From Kiritimatiellia bacterium (GTDB lineage Bacteria; Verrucomicrobiota; Kiritimatiellia; RFP12; UBA1067), in NCBI GenBank assembly GCA_017405115.1, contig JAFRBA010000289.1, forward strand, positions 1-25,698: a stretch of 25,698 nt of DNA, given 5' to 3'. How positions within the stretch are numbered: position 1 is the first letter of the stretch; every line of letters starts with the position of its first letter. Both the position numbers and the translations under genes were made by a program. This document shows, one piece after another, positions 13,828 to 23,700 of the stretch. Below the pieces are notes generated by a model. That model was not told where the DNA came from. It saw nothing but the letters and a program-made list of their open reading frames with translations, and made no database searches.

Positions 13828-15427
13828 GAGGTTCCGCTCCTCTCATTTTTGCGAGATCAGTTCTTCTTGTTGAAATCTGGAGTTCGCACGCGCGCAGTTT
13901 CGTCCCGTCGTTCCCGAAGCCCCGGACCGAAACGACATTCGCTCCCTCCTTGAGCGAGAAGGCGTCAAAGGCCAAACGCCATGATGTCAACGCGACCTTG
14001 GTCGGGGCGATCCACGATTCCGTCTTCTCCGGCGCGATCGAGGTCGGAGCCCTGCCGTTCAATCTGACGCCGTCTCGAATCTCCTCGCCGGAAACTGCGG
14101 CGTCGAAAGCCAACAGAACCGTCACATCGCCGGATTCCGGAGGACGGCCGACCCTTATGCGAATTTCCACGCCCTCTCCCACGGACTTGTTCGTCTGCAG
14201 CCCAAACGGGCCGGTCGGCAGACAGTCGCAAAACGAAACCGGGTACGCCAAAGACGGCGCGGCGGACACCGCAGCGGGGGAAAGCCCCCCGTCCAGCACT
14301 GCATCCCATATCGACGAATCGTTTTTGTACTGATCATGGCTGGCAGGATCGAACTGGAAGAGGTTGAACAAGTACACGCCCGGAGCCTTTTGCGCATACA
14401 TGGACGCACACCATCCGCGATATTCGGCGAGCGTGAGGTACTGCCGGACACCACCTGCACCAACAGCTTTTACGACTCCCGTGTCAAGACCAGGGACAAC
14501 CTTCACGCCGGAGTTCACGGTCGAAATGCGGCGCGACCAGTCTCCATAGTCGAGATCGAAGTCCACCGACGTGAAGAAGTTGCACGGCACAAGCCAGTCT
14601 ATCGAGCCGTCTTTCGCCCACTGTTCGACGTCGGTTCCAAGGAGAAGCGCGGCATCGCGGTTCGACGCAACGCGTGCGCCGACGAGAATCCGGCGTCCGC
14701 GCCTGGCGAAAGCGGCATCGGCGATTTTGCGCACCTCGCGCATGAACTCGGTCAGCACATGGGACTTCTCGCGCTCCCGCCCGCGGGTCAGATGCCACGG
14801 GAAGCGCAGCCAGTCGCACTCCAGACCGTCGACGTCGTATCTCTCCAGCAGTTCGCGAACGTAGCCGAGGGCTCGCGCCCTGACTGCCTCATGCGAATAG
14901 TCAAGTGCGTGGCAGCTCCAAGTCGGCCCCTCGTAGTTCGGAACGACCTTGTATTCAGGATGCTCCCGCCAGAAACGGCAATGCATGCCGCGCTTGGGGT
15001 CGCTCGCCGAATGGACGTCGTTCATCCGCATGGTAAGCCACGGCGAAACGCCCTTCTCCCTGGCGCGGGCGATCCATATCGCATACTGGTCCACGCCGCT
15101 GTCATGCAGCCACTTCGCCGCCTCCCCCCATTCCGGCTTCACGCCGTCCTCCTTCAGCGCCTCCCATATCGGCTCTATGGACTTGGTGTCCAGATTCGAG
15201 CGCATCGAATTGGGACACATGAAGAAATGCGTGACCGCTCCCCGGCAGATGGTGTCGAAGTAGCGGATAAAATCCTCCCTGCCCTTCCGCTTCTCCTTGG
15301 CGTCGAGTATGAAATGCGTGTTGTCCTCGTTGAATACGACGATTTTCTCCGCAGCGGCTGCGCATGCCGCCGCAGACAGGAACGCCGCGCACAGCGCCAG
15401 CGTCGATCTGTTACAGTTCCACCACAT
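13817..15427 (-). CDS. Secreted GHL10-like (family-10-like) glycosyl hydrolase
   Basis: Protein of 536 aa with a signal peptide (MWWNCNRSTLALCAAFLSAAACAAAA). The barrel shows GVSPWLTMRMNDVH at 126-139 and YDVDGLECDWLRFPWHL at 197-213. The latter matches the DG(I/L)xxDxxRFP signature of family-10-like glycosyl hydrolases (DUF187 type), with E203 and D205 as candidate catalytic residues. ILVGARVASN, IDWLVPCNFF and GVYLFNLFQF are later barrel strands. Residues from about 400 form a beta-sandwich (VEIRIRVGRPPESGDVTVLLAF...). The gene begins 2 bp after the DUF4838 stop and has no good Shine-Dalgarno of its own, so it probably depends on coupling. It overlaps the next gene by 11 bp. The substrate is unknown. 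Confidence 0.82.
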   Translation of the reverse strand: MWWNCNRSTLALCAAFLSAAACAAAAEKIVVFNEDNTHFILDAKEKRKGREDFIRYFDTICRGAVTHFFMCPNSMRSNLDTKSIEPIWEALKEDGVKPEWGEAAKWLHDSGVDQYAIWIARAREKGVSPWLTMRMNDVHSASDPKRGMHCRFWREHPEYKVVPNYEGPTWSCHALDYSHEAVRARALGYVRELLERYDVDGLECDWLRFPWHLTRGREREKSHVLTEFMREVRKIADAAFARRGRRILVGARVASNRDAALLLGTDVEQWAKDGSIDWLVPCNFFTSVDFDLDYGDWSRRISTVNSGVKVVPGLDTGVVKAVGAGGVRQYLTLAEYRGWCASMYAQKAPGVYLFNLFQFDPASHDQYKNDSSIWDAVLDGGLSPAAVSAAPSLAYPVSFCDCLPTGPFGLQTNKSVGEGVEIRIRVGRPPESGDVTVLLAFDAAVSGEEIRDGVRLNGRAPTSIAPEKTESWIAPTKVALTSWRLAFDAFSLKEGANVVSVRGFGNDGTKLRACELQISTRRTDLAKMRGAEPHEH

Positions 15428-15429
15428 GG

Positions 15430-17940
15430 CTATTCAAACACCATATCTCCAAACGCCTCCGGCGCGTCGAACTGCCGACTCACGAAATTAGGCGACCAAA
15501 GAAGCAGCTCCCCTCCTGCGGCGGCGGGGGTCTCGCGTCCGACGTTCGCAGCCATGGTCGCGCCCGGCTCCGGGGTGTTCACGCCAAGCGTGGCGAACGG
15601 AATCGTCACGAGCGAATACCACATGTTGCCGCCCCTCAAGTTCTCGTATCTCCAGTCGCCGTTCCACCCGATGTCCGGCTTGCCGTACTTGGGGTCGAGC
15701 CTGTCCGTTATCAGCCCCGTCGCCTCGTCGGCGAAGGAGTCCGCCACCGGATTGTAGGTGAAGTGGAACCATTTCTCCCTCGAACCGTGCGGATCGACGA
15801 ATATCTCCACGCAGTGGTTCCGGAAGCACGCGCCGTCGCGGCCGAGATGCTTGAACTTTATCGCGTCCATCAGCGTGCTCCTGACGCCGAAGTAGAGGTT
15901 GGCGTCGTCGTAGAGCACCTTGAACCCGGCCCCCACGGTGACCTTTTCGAGCTGCATTCCGTTGAGGTCGTTGTACGCCGCTTTCTTCCATTCGCCGGAG
16001 TCGAATCCCGCGACGAGCGTCGGCCGGGACTTGGCGCGCTTCACGACAAGCCGCCGCCTCACGCCGCCGGGCATGTTGCCGCCGGACAGCTTCGACACGT
16101 CCCAGCCGAACGGCGCGCCAAGTATTGCCGAGATCTGGCCGTTGTCCTTCATCACCTTGCGGGAATAGTTTCCGAACACCTTCACCTCCGGCCATCCGGG
16201 GAATTTCCTGCTTGCGCCCTTCTCGTCGTAAAGCGCGTCTATGAACTCGTTCCTCTCCGCAAGGGCTCCGGCGAGGGCTGACACCGACGCCTCGGAGGGC
16301 CTCAGCCGGCTGGCGTTGTAGAGGTGGCACACGGTTGCAGTCTTCTTCGCATAGTCGAATTCCTTTCTGACGAGCGCCAGTCTGATTCGCTGCTTGTCCG
16401 CCAGGCGGCACTTTTCCGCGCGGGAAAGTCTGGACTCCAGCGTCTCCATGACGTCCGGCGTGTAGATGTACGCCAGCATGTCCGCTGCCTTCTTTGGACA
16501 TGTGCCTGCGGCGAAGAGCGCGTCGTAGCCGGCCAGCCGCGAGTCGAGGCATGCGAAGAACTCGCGCATGGGCTTGGCGGCGTCCGGGCCATACGCACGT
16601 TCGCAGTATTCGTCTACCAGGGCCCGCCAGTCGAGCGATGCGTCGCCAAGGGTCCTGTTGTACACGTAGTAGCTCGGCCCCTCGGTTCCGAAGAGCTCTC
16701 CGCAGCCGCAGCGGTATATCGACCGGACTCCGCTCTCAACCATCAGCTTCGCGGAGGAAGACGCCCGGGCCATCGAACACTTCGCCGTGGCTCCGGGCTG
16801 CGGCCACTGCCCCCACAGGTACACGTAGGCGGAGAACCCGCCGGGCACCTTGCACCGGCGCCATTCCTTGAACGCCTCCGGCGACGTCGAAGTCAGCTCC
16901 ACCATGACGTTGGCTGGTAGCGTCGGCATGGTGCGAGGCGGATCCTTCGTCTTTCCGTAGCTGAGTATCTGCACCGTCTTGCCGGGACGCAGACGCCCCA
17001 CCGCTTCCGCGACGGACGCGTGGAAACGCCATATCTTCTCGCCGACGTCTCCCCTGCCAAGCCCGTAGAGCGAGCTGCACTTGTCGCATTCGCAGAAAAC
17101 GCCGCCATCGTTCTGCCCTAGCTCCACCACGTCGGCGCCATCGTCCATCTTCGAGACGATCAGGTCCACAAGCAGCTTCTTCACGTCCGGATTGGATATG
17201 CACAGCGCGGGATTGCCCTTTTCCGCCTTGCGCGCCCCGCCCCGCATGGCGTAGTATTCCGGATGCGCGTCGGCGTACTTCTCGACTGGCACCGCGTGCA
17301 GATATGCGTGCCCGCCCCAGGAATGGTAGCCGCCGGCCCCGAATATGTTGTTCGCGATGGAATACGTCATCGTGAAATAGCGCCCGGTGCCGGCGTCGAA
17401 CTTCGGGTTCTCGCGGCTTTGGAATCCGACCGGCATCGGCTCTGGAGGGCGCTTCGGGATGTCGGTTCCAACGTCGCCCGGGCCAAGGAACCTCACGCCA
17501 AGGAACCTCTCCATGAAATTCGCCGTCGCCTTCACCGTGGGCAGCATGCACTCCGTCCAGTCGAGGCGTTTCTTCTTCCGCATGGCCCGATCCGCACCAA
17601 ATAGATATATGCTGCCGTTCTTCTCCGCCACGACGTTGTCGAAGCCGCGCAACGGCTCCTTCGGGACGAGCCCGGCCTTCCCTGCGAAATCCATTCCGAG
17701 GTATATCGCGGGAACGCCGCGTCTTGCCGCAGACCCCGCCACGACCTTCACATCCCAGCCCTGCCCCTCCTTGAAGGCCTTTGCCAGATCCCTGCCGGCA
17801 GATGCAAGATGCGGCGCAAAACCAGACGAATCGGCATCTGGAACGACGATTTCAAAATCACCGTTCAACTCAAGCAGCGAGCGCGCCAGCAACGTCCCGC
17901 CACACATGGCCGACAAAAACAAAAATATGATTTGTCTCAT
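15430..17940 (-). CDS. Secreted DUF4838 protein with C-terminal CBM9-like domain
   Basis: Protein of 836 aa with a signal peptide (MRQIIFLFLSAMCGGTLLARS). An N-terminal alpha/beta domain resembles those fused to GH67 and GH20 enzymes (FGADRAMRKKKRLDW, then FMERFLGVRFLGPGDVGTDIP). The central DUF4838 region carries HPEYYAMRGG, NPALCISNPDVKKLLVDLI and FCECDKCSSLYG, whose CxCxxC may bind metal. The last 170 residues resemble a CBM9-type domain (FKVLYDDANLYFGVRS, CVEIFVDPHGSREKWFHF, IPFATLGV). Proteins of this kind sit in polysaccharide-degradation loci, but their reaction is not settled. The frame is open upstream to 18054, but I choose the ATG at 17940 because it begins the signal peptide and lies directly after a promoter. 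That promoter leaves almost no 5' leader, and no Shine-Dalgarno is present. First gene of the six-gene operon. Confidence 0.88.
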   Translation of the reverse strand: MRQIIFLFLSAMCGGTLLARSLLELNGDFEIVVPDADSSGFAPHLASAGRDLAKAFKEGQGWDVKVVAGSAARRGVPAIYLGMDFAGKAGLVPKEPLRGFDNVVAEKNGSIYLFGADRAMRKKKRLDWTECMLPTVKATANFMERFLGVRFLGPGDVGTDIPKRPPEPMPVGFQSRENPKFDAGTGRYFTMTYSIANNIFGAGGYHSWGGHAYLHAVPVEKYADAHPEYYAMRGGARKAEKGNPALCISNPDVKKLLVDLIVSKMDDGADVVELGQNDGGVFCECDKCSSLYGLGRGDVGEKIWRFHASVAEAVGRLRPGKTVQILSYGKTKDPPRTMPTLPANVMVELTSTSPEAFKEWRRCKVPGGFSAYVYLWGQWPQPGATAKCSMARASSSAKLMVESGVRSIYRCGCGELFGTEGPSYYVYNRTLGDASLDWRALVDEYCERAYGPDAAKPMREFFACLDSRLAGYDALFAAGTCPKKAADMLAYIYTPDVMETLESRLSRAEKCRLADKQRIRLALVRKEFDYAKKTATVCHLYNASRLRPSEASVSALAGALAERNEFIDALYDEKGASRKFPGWPEVKVFGNYSRKVMKDNGQISAILGAPFGWDVSKLSGGNMPGGVRRRLVVKRAKSRPTLVAGFDSGEWKKAAYNDLNGMQLEKVTVGAGFKVLYDDANLYFGVRSTLMDAIKFKHLGRDGACFRNHCVEIFVDPHGSREKWFHFTYNPVADSFADEATGLITDRLDPKYGKPDIGWNGDWRYENLRGGNMWYSLVTIPFATLGVNTPEPGATMAANVGRETPAAAGGELLLWSPNFVSRQFDAPEAFGDMVFE

Positions 17941-17947
17941 GCCGAAA

Positions 17948-17956
17948 ATTATACCA
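17948..17956 (-). promoter_or_regulatory. Extended -10 promoter of the six-gene glycan operon
   Basis: The minus strand reads TGGTATAAT, ending 7 nt before the ATG at 17940. Standard -10 to start spacing puts +1 at about 17941, so the mRNA would be leaderless. No -35 consensus is seen. Confidence 0.65.
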
Positions 17957-17978
17957 AAATAAACCGTCCGGGTTTTCG

Positions 17979-17992
17979 CTTGACATATCAAG
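17979..17992. promoter_or_regulatory. Imperfect palindrome upstream of the operon promoter, possible operator
   Basis: CTTGACATATCAAG pairs with itself at 12 of 14 positions and lies 26-39 bp upstream of the -10 box. It also contains the stop codon of the preceding gene. Position and symmetry suit a dimeric regulator, perhaps the GntR-LacI protein encoded in the operon. I see no second copy in the window, so this is tentative. Confidence 0.25.
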
Positions 17993-19253
17993 TTTTTGTA
18001 CTGAAGCTGAATTCTCCCTTGAGCGGATTGCCGGGATGCACGGCCGAGTAGCACGAGAACGTGTAGGTCTCGCCGCCCGGCGGAACGTCCAGCACGACGT
18101 GGCAGGGCTGGTCTATCACGCAGCGGGCGACGTCGCCGAGATATCCGCGGCCGGCGGGTGTCTCCGGCCGGTTGAGCGGCATGAAAGTCGGCAGCATGAG
18201 CCTGTCGCCGCCATAGAGAGACCTGTCGGCAAGCCGCGACATCGTGTCGTCCGTGCAGTGCTGCTGGTCGAGGGAGCAGTTCGTCCAGACTCTCGCGCGC
18301 AGCGCCTTGACGAGCCTCGGAAACATGGAATGGTGTCCGTGGTGGTTAATCTTCGCCACGTCGACCGGCCCTACGCTCTCGGCAAGTTCGTCCTCGATCT
18401 CGCGGCGAATGCCGTCGCCACGCTTCCAGCCGTCGGTGAAGTCCCCTGCAGTGAAATACCTGAACTTGCCGTACTCGACGACCATTCCGCAGCTCATGCC
18501 GTTCTCGTTCAGAACCTTCGGACTCTCCTTCAACCGCTCGGTGTAGTGGTCGAACACCGTCCCGTCGGGACGGACGGAGCGCCCGTTGGCGCAGACGTTG
18601 AACACCTTGAAGCCCGGCCATTTCGCGTCGTCGCGCATCCGGAACTGCCCCTTGTCGCCGAGCCTGAACTTCTCGATCTTCGTGCCCTGCGTCTCGGCGA
18701 GATGCGCGTAAAGCGCCCGCATCTGGACTGGCGTCCCGTCCCGCGACGTGTCCAGCACGGCAAGCGGATCGTCGAAGCCTGGCCAGGCACGGTCAACGGC
18801 TCGGCCGAACTTCAGGAACCTCGCCGCGTCGGCGATGCCGCACCTGTTGAACTCGCCGAGCGACGAGCGCCCGAGGGGACCTCCGTGATAGCGTTTCCCT
18901 CCGCCGTGGTCTTCGTGGTAGTGCGACAGGTGGAGGTAGTCCACGGCATCCCCGTGCGGATTTACGCCGAGAACGTACTTCGCGGCGAACTCGCCGGCCC
19001 TGATGCCCGGGTCGCATGGCAGGGGAACCTCCGCCGGCGTGCCGTAGAACCGCATCGAGTCCCCGCAGTCCAGCAGCATCGACGTCCCGTCGGGGAAGAT
19101 GTGGAACATGCACTCGGAGCGCCCCGTGTAGATGTAGTGCACCTGGTAGTGCCCGGCGCGCCACTCGCGCCGACCTGGGCCTGAGCCGCCGCACAGGCGC
19201 AACGCGCCGGCCGACAGCAGCCCGCCAAGGAATTCTCTTCTGCGTGTTTTCAT
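17988..19253 (-). CDS. Tat-type exported metallo-beta-lactamase-fold hydrolase
   Basis: Protein of 421 aa. The N-terminus MKTRRREFLGGLLSAGALRL is a good twin-arginine signal. The metal-binding signature HxHxDH is at H111, H113, D115 and H116 (LSHYHEDHGGG). YFTAGDF at 266-272 and KINHHGHHS at 301-309 supply further ligands; these resemble the ComEC-type branch of the fold more than true beta-lactamases. It probably acts folded and metal-loaded in the periplasm; the substrate is unknown. The ATG at 19253 has GGGAGG upstream. A longer frame reaches 19502, but that part is a shadow of gatA. It starts 23 bp after gatA and may be co-transcribed with it. There is no obvious functional link to either neighbour. 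Confidence 0.87.
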   Translation of the reverse strand: MKTRRREFLGGLLSAGALRLCGGSGPGRREWRAGHYQVHYIYTGRSECMFHIFPDGTSMLLDCGDSMRFYGTPAEVPLPCDPGIRAGEFAAKYVLGVNPHGDAVDYLHLSHYHEDHGGGKRYHGGPLGRSSLGEFNRCGIADAARFLKFGRAVDRAWPGFDDPLAVLDTSRDGTPVQMRALYAHLAETQGTKIEKFRLGDKGQFRMRDDAKWPGFKVFNVCANGRSVRPDGTVFDHYTERLKESPKVLNENGMSCGMVVEYGKFRYFTAGDFTDGWKRGDGIRREIEDELAESVGPVDVAKINHHGHHSMFPRLVKALRARVWTNCSLDQQHCTDDTMSRLADRSLYGGDRLMLPTFMPLNRPETPAGRGYLGDVARCVIDQPCHVVLDVPPGGETYTFSCYSAVHPGNPLKGEFSFSTKT

Positions 19254-19276
19254 CGACCTCCCAGGGGGCGCGCGTC

Positions 19277-20677
19277 TCAGGCGAGGTCTTCGAACGCCTT
19301 TGAGACGCGCAGCAGCTTTTCCTCCTCGAAGCCCCCGCAGACGAACTGCACGCCGACGGGAAGTCCGTCCTTCGTGAAGCCCGCCGGCACCGACGCCGCG
19401 CACACGCCCGCGAGGGACGACGGTATGGTGTAGAGGTCGTTGAGGTACATCGTGAGCGGGTTCTGGTGCGCGCCAAACTTGAACGCGGGCGTCGGCGCGC
19501 ACGGCGAGACGAGCGCGTCGACCTTCTCGAACACCTCGTCGAAGTCGCGCTTGATGAGCGTGCGCACCCTCTGCGCCCGCCCGTAGTACGCGTCGTAGTA
19601 GCCGCTCGAGAGCACGTAGGTGCCCATGATTATGCGGCGCTTCACCTCCGGGCCGAATCCCTCCGCACGGCTCTTGGTGTAGAGGGTGTAGACGTCTTTA
19701 GCCTTCTCGCTGCGGTGCCCGTAGCGGACGCCGTCGAACCGCGCGAGGTTTGCGCTGGCCTCGGCCGGCGCGATTATGTAGTACACCGCCATCGCGTACT
19801 CGGTGTGCGGCAGCGAGACCTCCACGAGCTCCGCGCCCGCCGCCTCGCACCGACGCACGGCCTCGTCGGTCAGGCGCCGCACCTCGGGGTCGATGCCCTC
19901 CGCCGAGAAGTACTCCTTCGGAAGCCCCAGCCTCACGCCCTTGAGCGTAGCGCCCTCGAGCGCCGCCGCGTAGCCAGGCACCGGCACGTCGGGCGTCGTC
20001 CCATCCATTGCGTCGTGGCCGGCGAGCGCGCCGAGCAGGATCGCCGCGTCCTCCACGGTCTTCGTCATCGGCCCGACCTGGTCGAGCGAGCTCGCGAACG
20101 CCGTCACGCCGTAGCGGCTCACGCGCCCGTAGCTCGGCTTCACGCCCACGCAGTTGCAGAAGCTCGCCGGCTGGCGGATCGACCCGCCGGTGTCCGTCCC
20201 AAGCGCCGCGATGCACATGTTGCCGCCGACGGCCGCTGCGCTGCCGCCGGAGGAACCGCCGGGGACGCGCTCGAGGTCGTAGGGGTTGCGCGTGACGCCA
20301 AGCCCCGAGTTCTCCGTCGACGAGCCCATCGCGAACTCGTCCATGTTCACGCGCCCCGCCGGGATGAAGCCCGCCGCCTTCATGTTGCGGATCACCGTCG
20401 CGTCGTAGGGCGAGACATAACCCTTCAGTATCTTCGACGCGCATGTGCACGGCTGGCCCTCGACGTTGATGAGGTCCTTGACCGCGATAGGCACCGACTT
20501 TGGGTTCGCCTCCGCGAGCGCGAGCGCCTGCTCCTCGTCGAACGTGAGGTACGCGCCGACCTCGCCGTTCTTCTCGTGGAAGCGGTCGATGACGGACTTC
20601 ACGAGGTCCACGGACGTGAACTCGCCCTTCGCGAGCCCGTCCCGCGCCTCCTTTATGCCAAGTTCGTATAGATTCAA
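19277..20677 (-). CDS. gatA: Glutamyl/aspartyl-tRNA amidotransferase subunit A
   Basis: Protein of 466 aa, the glutaminase subunit of GatCAB, which converts mischarged Glu-tRNA(Gln) or Asp-tRNA(Asn) to the amide form in the cytoplasm. The amidase-signature triad is present with family spacing: K67 in PIAVKDLI, S142 in VPGGSSGGSAAA and S166 in TDTGGSIRQPASFCNCVG. The C-terminal end (GLPVGVQFVCGGFEEEKLLRV) is also typical, and the length is usual. The start is a TTG at 20677 with GGAGGAG 6-7 nt upstream. An upstream ATG near 20702 opens only a short out-of-frame peptide whose stop overlaps the TTG. gatB and gatC are not in the window. Other amidases share the fold, but the sequence fits GatA well. 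Confidence 0.95.
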   Translation of the reverse strand: MNLYELGIKEARDGLAKGEFTSVDLVKSVIDRFHEKNGEVGAYLTFDEEQALALAEANPKSVPIAVKDLINVEGQPCTCASKILKGYVSPYDATVIRNMKAAGFIPAGRVNMDEFAMGSSTENSGLGVTRNPYDLERVPGGSSGGSAAAVGGNMCIAALGTDTGGSIRQPASFCNCVGVKPSYGRVSRYGVTAFASSLDQVGPMTKTVEDAAILLGALAGHDAMDGTTPDVPVPGYAAALEGATLKGVRLGLPKEYFSAEGIDPEVRRLTDEAVRRCEAAGAELVEVSLPHTEYAMAVYYIIAPAEASANLARFDGVRYGHRSEKAKDVYTLYTKSRAEGFGPEVKRRIIMGTYVLSSGYYDAYYGRAQRVRTLIKRDFDEVFEKVDALVSPCAPTPAFKFGAHQNPLTMYLNDLYTIPSSLAGVCAASVPAGFTKDGLPVGVQFVCGGFEEEKLLRVSKAFEDLA

Positions 20678-20717
20678 CTTCTCTCCTCCGCGCTTCCCAT
20701 GTCCGCGCTTTCGGGAT

Positions 20718-20726
20718 ATTATACCA
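20718..20726 (-). promoter_or_regulatory. Extended -10 promoter of gatA
   Basis: The minus strand reads TGGTATAAT, about 40 bp upstream of the TTG start. The TAA inside this box (20719-20721) is the stop codon of the sensor kinase gene, so promoter and stop overlap. The leader contains the GGAGGAG site. Confidence 0.65.
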
Positions 20727-23700
20727 GATTATTGCGTCCGCCGCCCTCCCGGCGGAAGAGTCCGCGCAGCTTCGTCCCCGTGACCGGCTTCGCGATCACC
20801 TTCGCGAACACCGACATGTCGAAGGTCGAGCCGACGTCGACGTCCGCCGTGATCGCCATCACCGGGATGGTCGCGAGCCTCGCATCGGCCTTCATCGCGA
20901 CCGCGAGCTGGTGTCCGTCCATCTCCGGCATCCAGACGTCCGTCAGCACGGCGTCCGGCGTCCAGTCCTTCATCGCCGCAAGCGCGGCGACCCCGTTCTC
21001 CGCGAGCCGCACGTCCTTCACCCCGATGTTCCGGAGGTGGATCTCGAGTATCTCGCGGTTCATGAGCATGTCGTCGACGACGAGGATGCGACCGGGTATC
21101 TCGCCGGCCGGCTCCGGCGCGCCCTGAGGCGCGGGGCGGACGACCTCCAGCGACGGTATCCGCAGCGCGAACGTCGTCCCCCTGCCGACCTCGCTCGACA
21201 CCTCGACCGTCCCTCCGGCGTTGTCGACGATGCGCTTGACGATCGGGAGCCCCAGCCCCGTGCCGCGCATCTCGCCCTCGGCGTGCTTCATGCGGCTCGA
21301 GATGTCCTGCACGAAAGGGTCGAAGAGGTGCGCCATCTTCTCGCCGGAGATGCCGCAGCCGGTGTCGCGGACGGACAGCGAGAGCGTGCGCGTCGCCGGT
21401 TCCCATCCGTACGTCACCTCGACCTCTCCGCTCTCGGTGAACTTGGCCGAGTTGCCGACGAGGTTGATGAGCGCCTGCTTCAGGCCCTGGTGCGAGAGCT
21501 TCAGGATGGGCGGCGGCGCGGACGACGTGCGCCGCACGGCGAGCTTGACGCCGCGCTTGCTGAATTTGTAGCCGAAGATCGCGGTCATCTCGTCCAGTAT
21601 CTTCTGGACGTCGCACTCGCCCGAGCGCATGTGCATTGCGCCGGAGTCGAGCTTTGACAGGTCGAGGATGTCGTTGATGAGGTCGAGAAGCGCGTTCGCG
21701 CTGAGCCGGATCCCCTTGACGTACTTCTGGCGCCGCTCCTCGTCGCAGTCCGCCGGCGTCAGGAACTCCGCGAAGCCGATGACGGCGTTGAGCGGCGTGC
21801 GCAGCTCGTGGGACATCATCGCGAGGAATCGCGTCTTCGCGCGCGAGTACTCCTCGGCGACGGCGGCCGCCTCGCGCGCGATCCGCATCTGCCGCTTCAA
21901 CAGGACGATCATCACGAGAGCGAAGACGACGACAAGCGACAGCGCGGCGAAGCCGACGACGACGAGCATCCGCTCGAACTCCTCGTCCGTCATGCCGAAC
22001 ACGCGCCGCGCGACGTTGCGCTCCGCCGCCGCCTTGACGAACATCTCCTGCATGTCGACTGGCTCGATGCCCGACACCGCCTTGCGGATGATGCCCACCA
22101 GCTCCGCCGGCGCGTCGCGCGCGGCCCACAGCACCAGCTCGTCGTTGTTGCCGTCGGACCCCAGCATGTACGCGTAGGTCCTCGGCACCGGGAGCGAGAA
22201 GACGGAGACGCCGCCCATCGCCGCGACATCCACATCGCTCGGATACGGTATCCAGAACTTCGTGTCGCCGCGCAGGAACTTCGCCTCGGCCGTCTGGATG
22301 CCGGTCTGCGGATGCGTGTCGAACCTGAGCCCCGTGCGCTTCGAGAGCTCGGCGAGGAACTCCTTCGCGAAGTGGACGAGGTTCCCGCCCGCGTTCTTCA
22401 GGTTGACCGGCCACGGCGAGAAGTCGATCATGACCGGCGACGGGTCCTTGAGGCGCTCCTTGAGCCACTCGGCCTCGCGGAACGTCAGCACCGACATCTC
22501 GTTGCGGATGCCGTAGTGGTGCTCCGTCAGCATTCTCATGTACTTCGGGAAGTCGTCGCACACCCCGTCGAACGCCTTCTCTAGCTCGAGGAAGACGTCG
22601 CGGCGGCTCGGCGCGACGCAGACGTACATCGGGTGAGAGACGTAGAGGTGGAGGGCGCGCTCGTTGTCGAGGGCCGGCATCTCGACGTCGACGCAGGCGT
22701 CGATCTCGCCGTCGAAGTACGCCTTAATCATCTCGCTGTCCGTCGCGTACTCGACGCACACGACGCCCGCCGAGTTTCCGTCCGCCTCTAGGTCGCGCTT
22801 CACGCGGTCCGCGCTGAACGACCCGGCGAGCAGCCCGACCCTCATGCCGTTCCACGTCGTCTGGTCGCCCGCCTTGAAGCGGTTGCCGCGCTTTGTCCAC
22901 AGGTAGACGCGCAGCATCCCGATCGGCGTGTGCGAATAGAGGAGCTTCTCGCTCCGCTCCGCCGAGAACCCGAGTCCGCAGAAGACGTCGAGCCGCCCGG
23001 CCATCACGTCCTTGAGGCTCTCCTCGTACGGGCCGTAGACGTAGTCCATGTCCCACTGCGCGTGGCTGGCGATGGCGTTGAGCCAGTCCTCGATCACGCC
23101 GGACCTCTCGCCGTCCGGCGTGACGTCGAACAGGTTGCCGCGCATGTACGCGGCGACGCGGACGCGCCGCTTCGGCTTCTTGACGCCGAGGATGCGCGCG
23201 CGCAGGTCGTCGTACCTGTCGATGCGCTCGATGAGGCACTCGCGGTACGCCTTCTGGAGCCGTTTGAGGAGGTCGAGTCGGTCCTTTCGGACGGCGAAGT
23301 AGACGTTGCGCGACCCGATCGGCACGACCTCCACGAGTCCCTCGGGGCGCCGGCCGTCGGAGGTGTAGAGGAACAGGAGGTCGACCTTCCCCTTCCGCAG
23401 CGCGGCGACGGCCGCCTCGCTCGTCTCGAACTCGACGTACTCGGGCGCAAGCTTCGCCTGCCTGAAGTAGCGCTCACGGTCGTCGCAGCGCCCCTGCGAC
23501 ACGGGCGAGTAGCCGACCTTCATGCGGGGCCATTCCGTGATCCTGGCGGACAGCATCTCCTTCGCCCGCGCCGGCGTCGCGTAGAGAGCGAAGTGCATCC
23601 GCGCGAGCGGCTGGAGAGGGAAGGCATAGCCGCGGCAGAGCTCCGGCGTCCTGAACGCGCACTTGATGACGTCGGTATTGCGGCGGTCGAAGAGGTTGTC

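Noticed and set aside
15430..18054. Longer start for the DUF4838 protein
   Set aside because: It would run through the promoter and into the preceding gene. The signal peptide begins at 17940.
17988..19502. Longer start for the metallo-hydrolase
   Set aside because: The extra 83 codons overlap gatA out of frame. The Tat signal and GGGAGG site fix the start at 19253.
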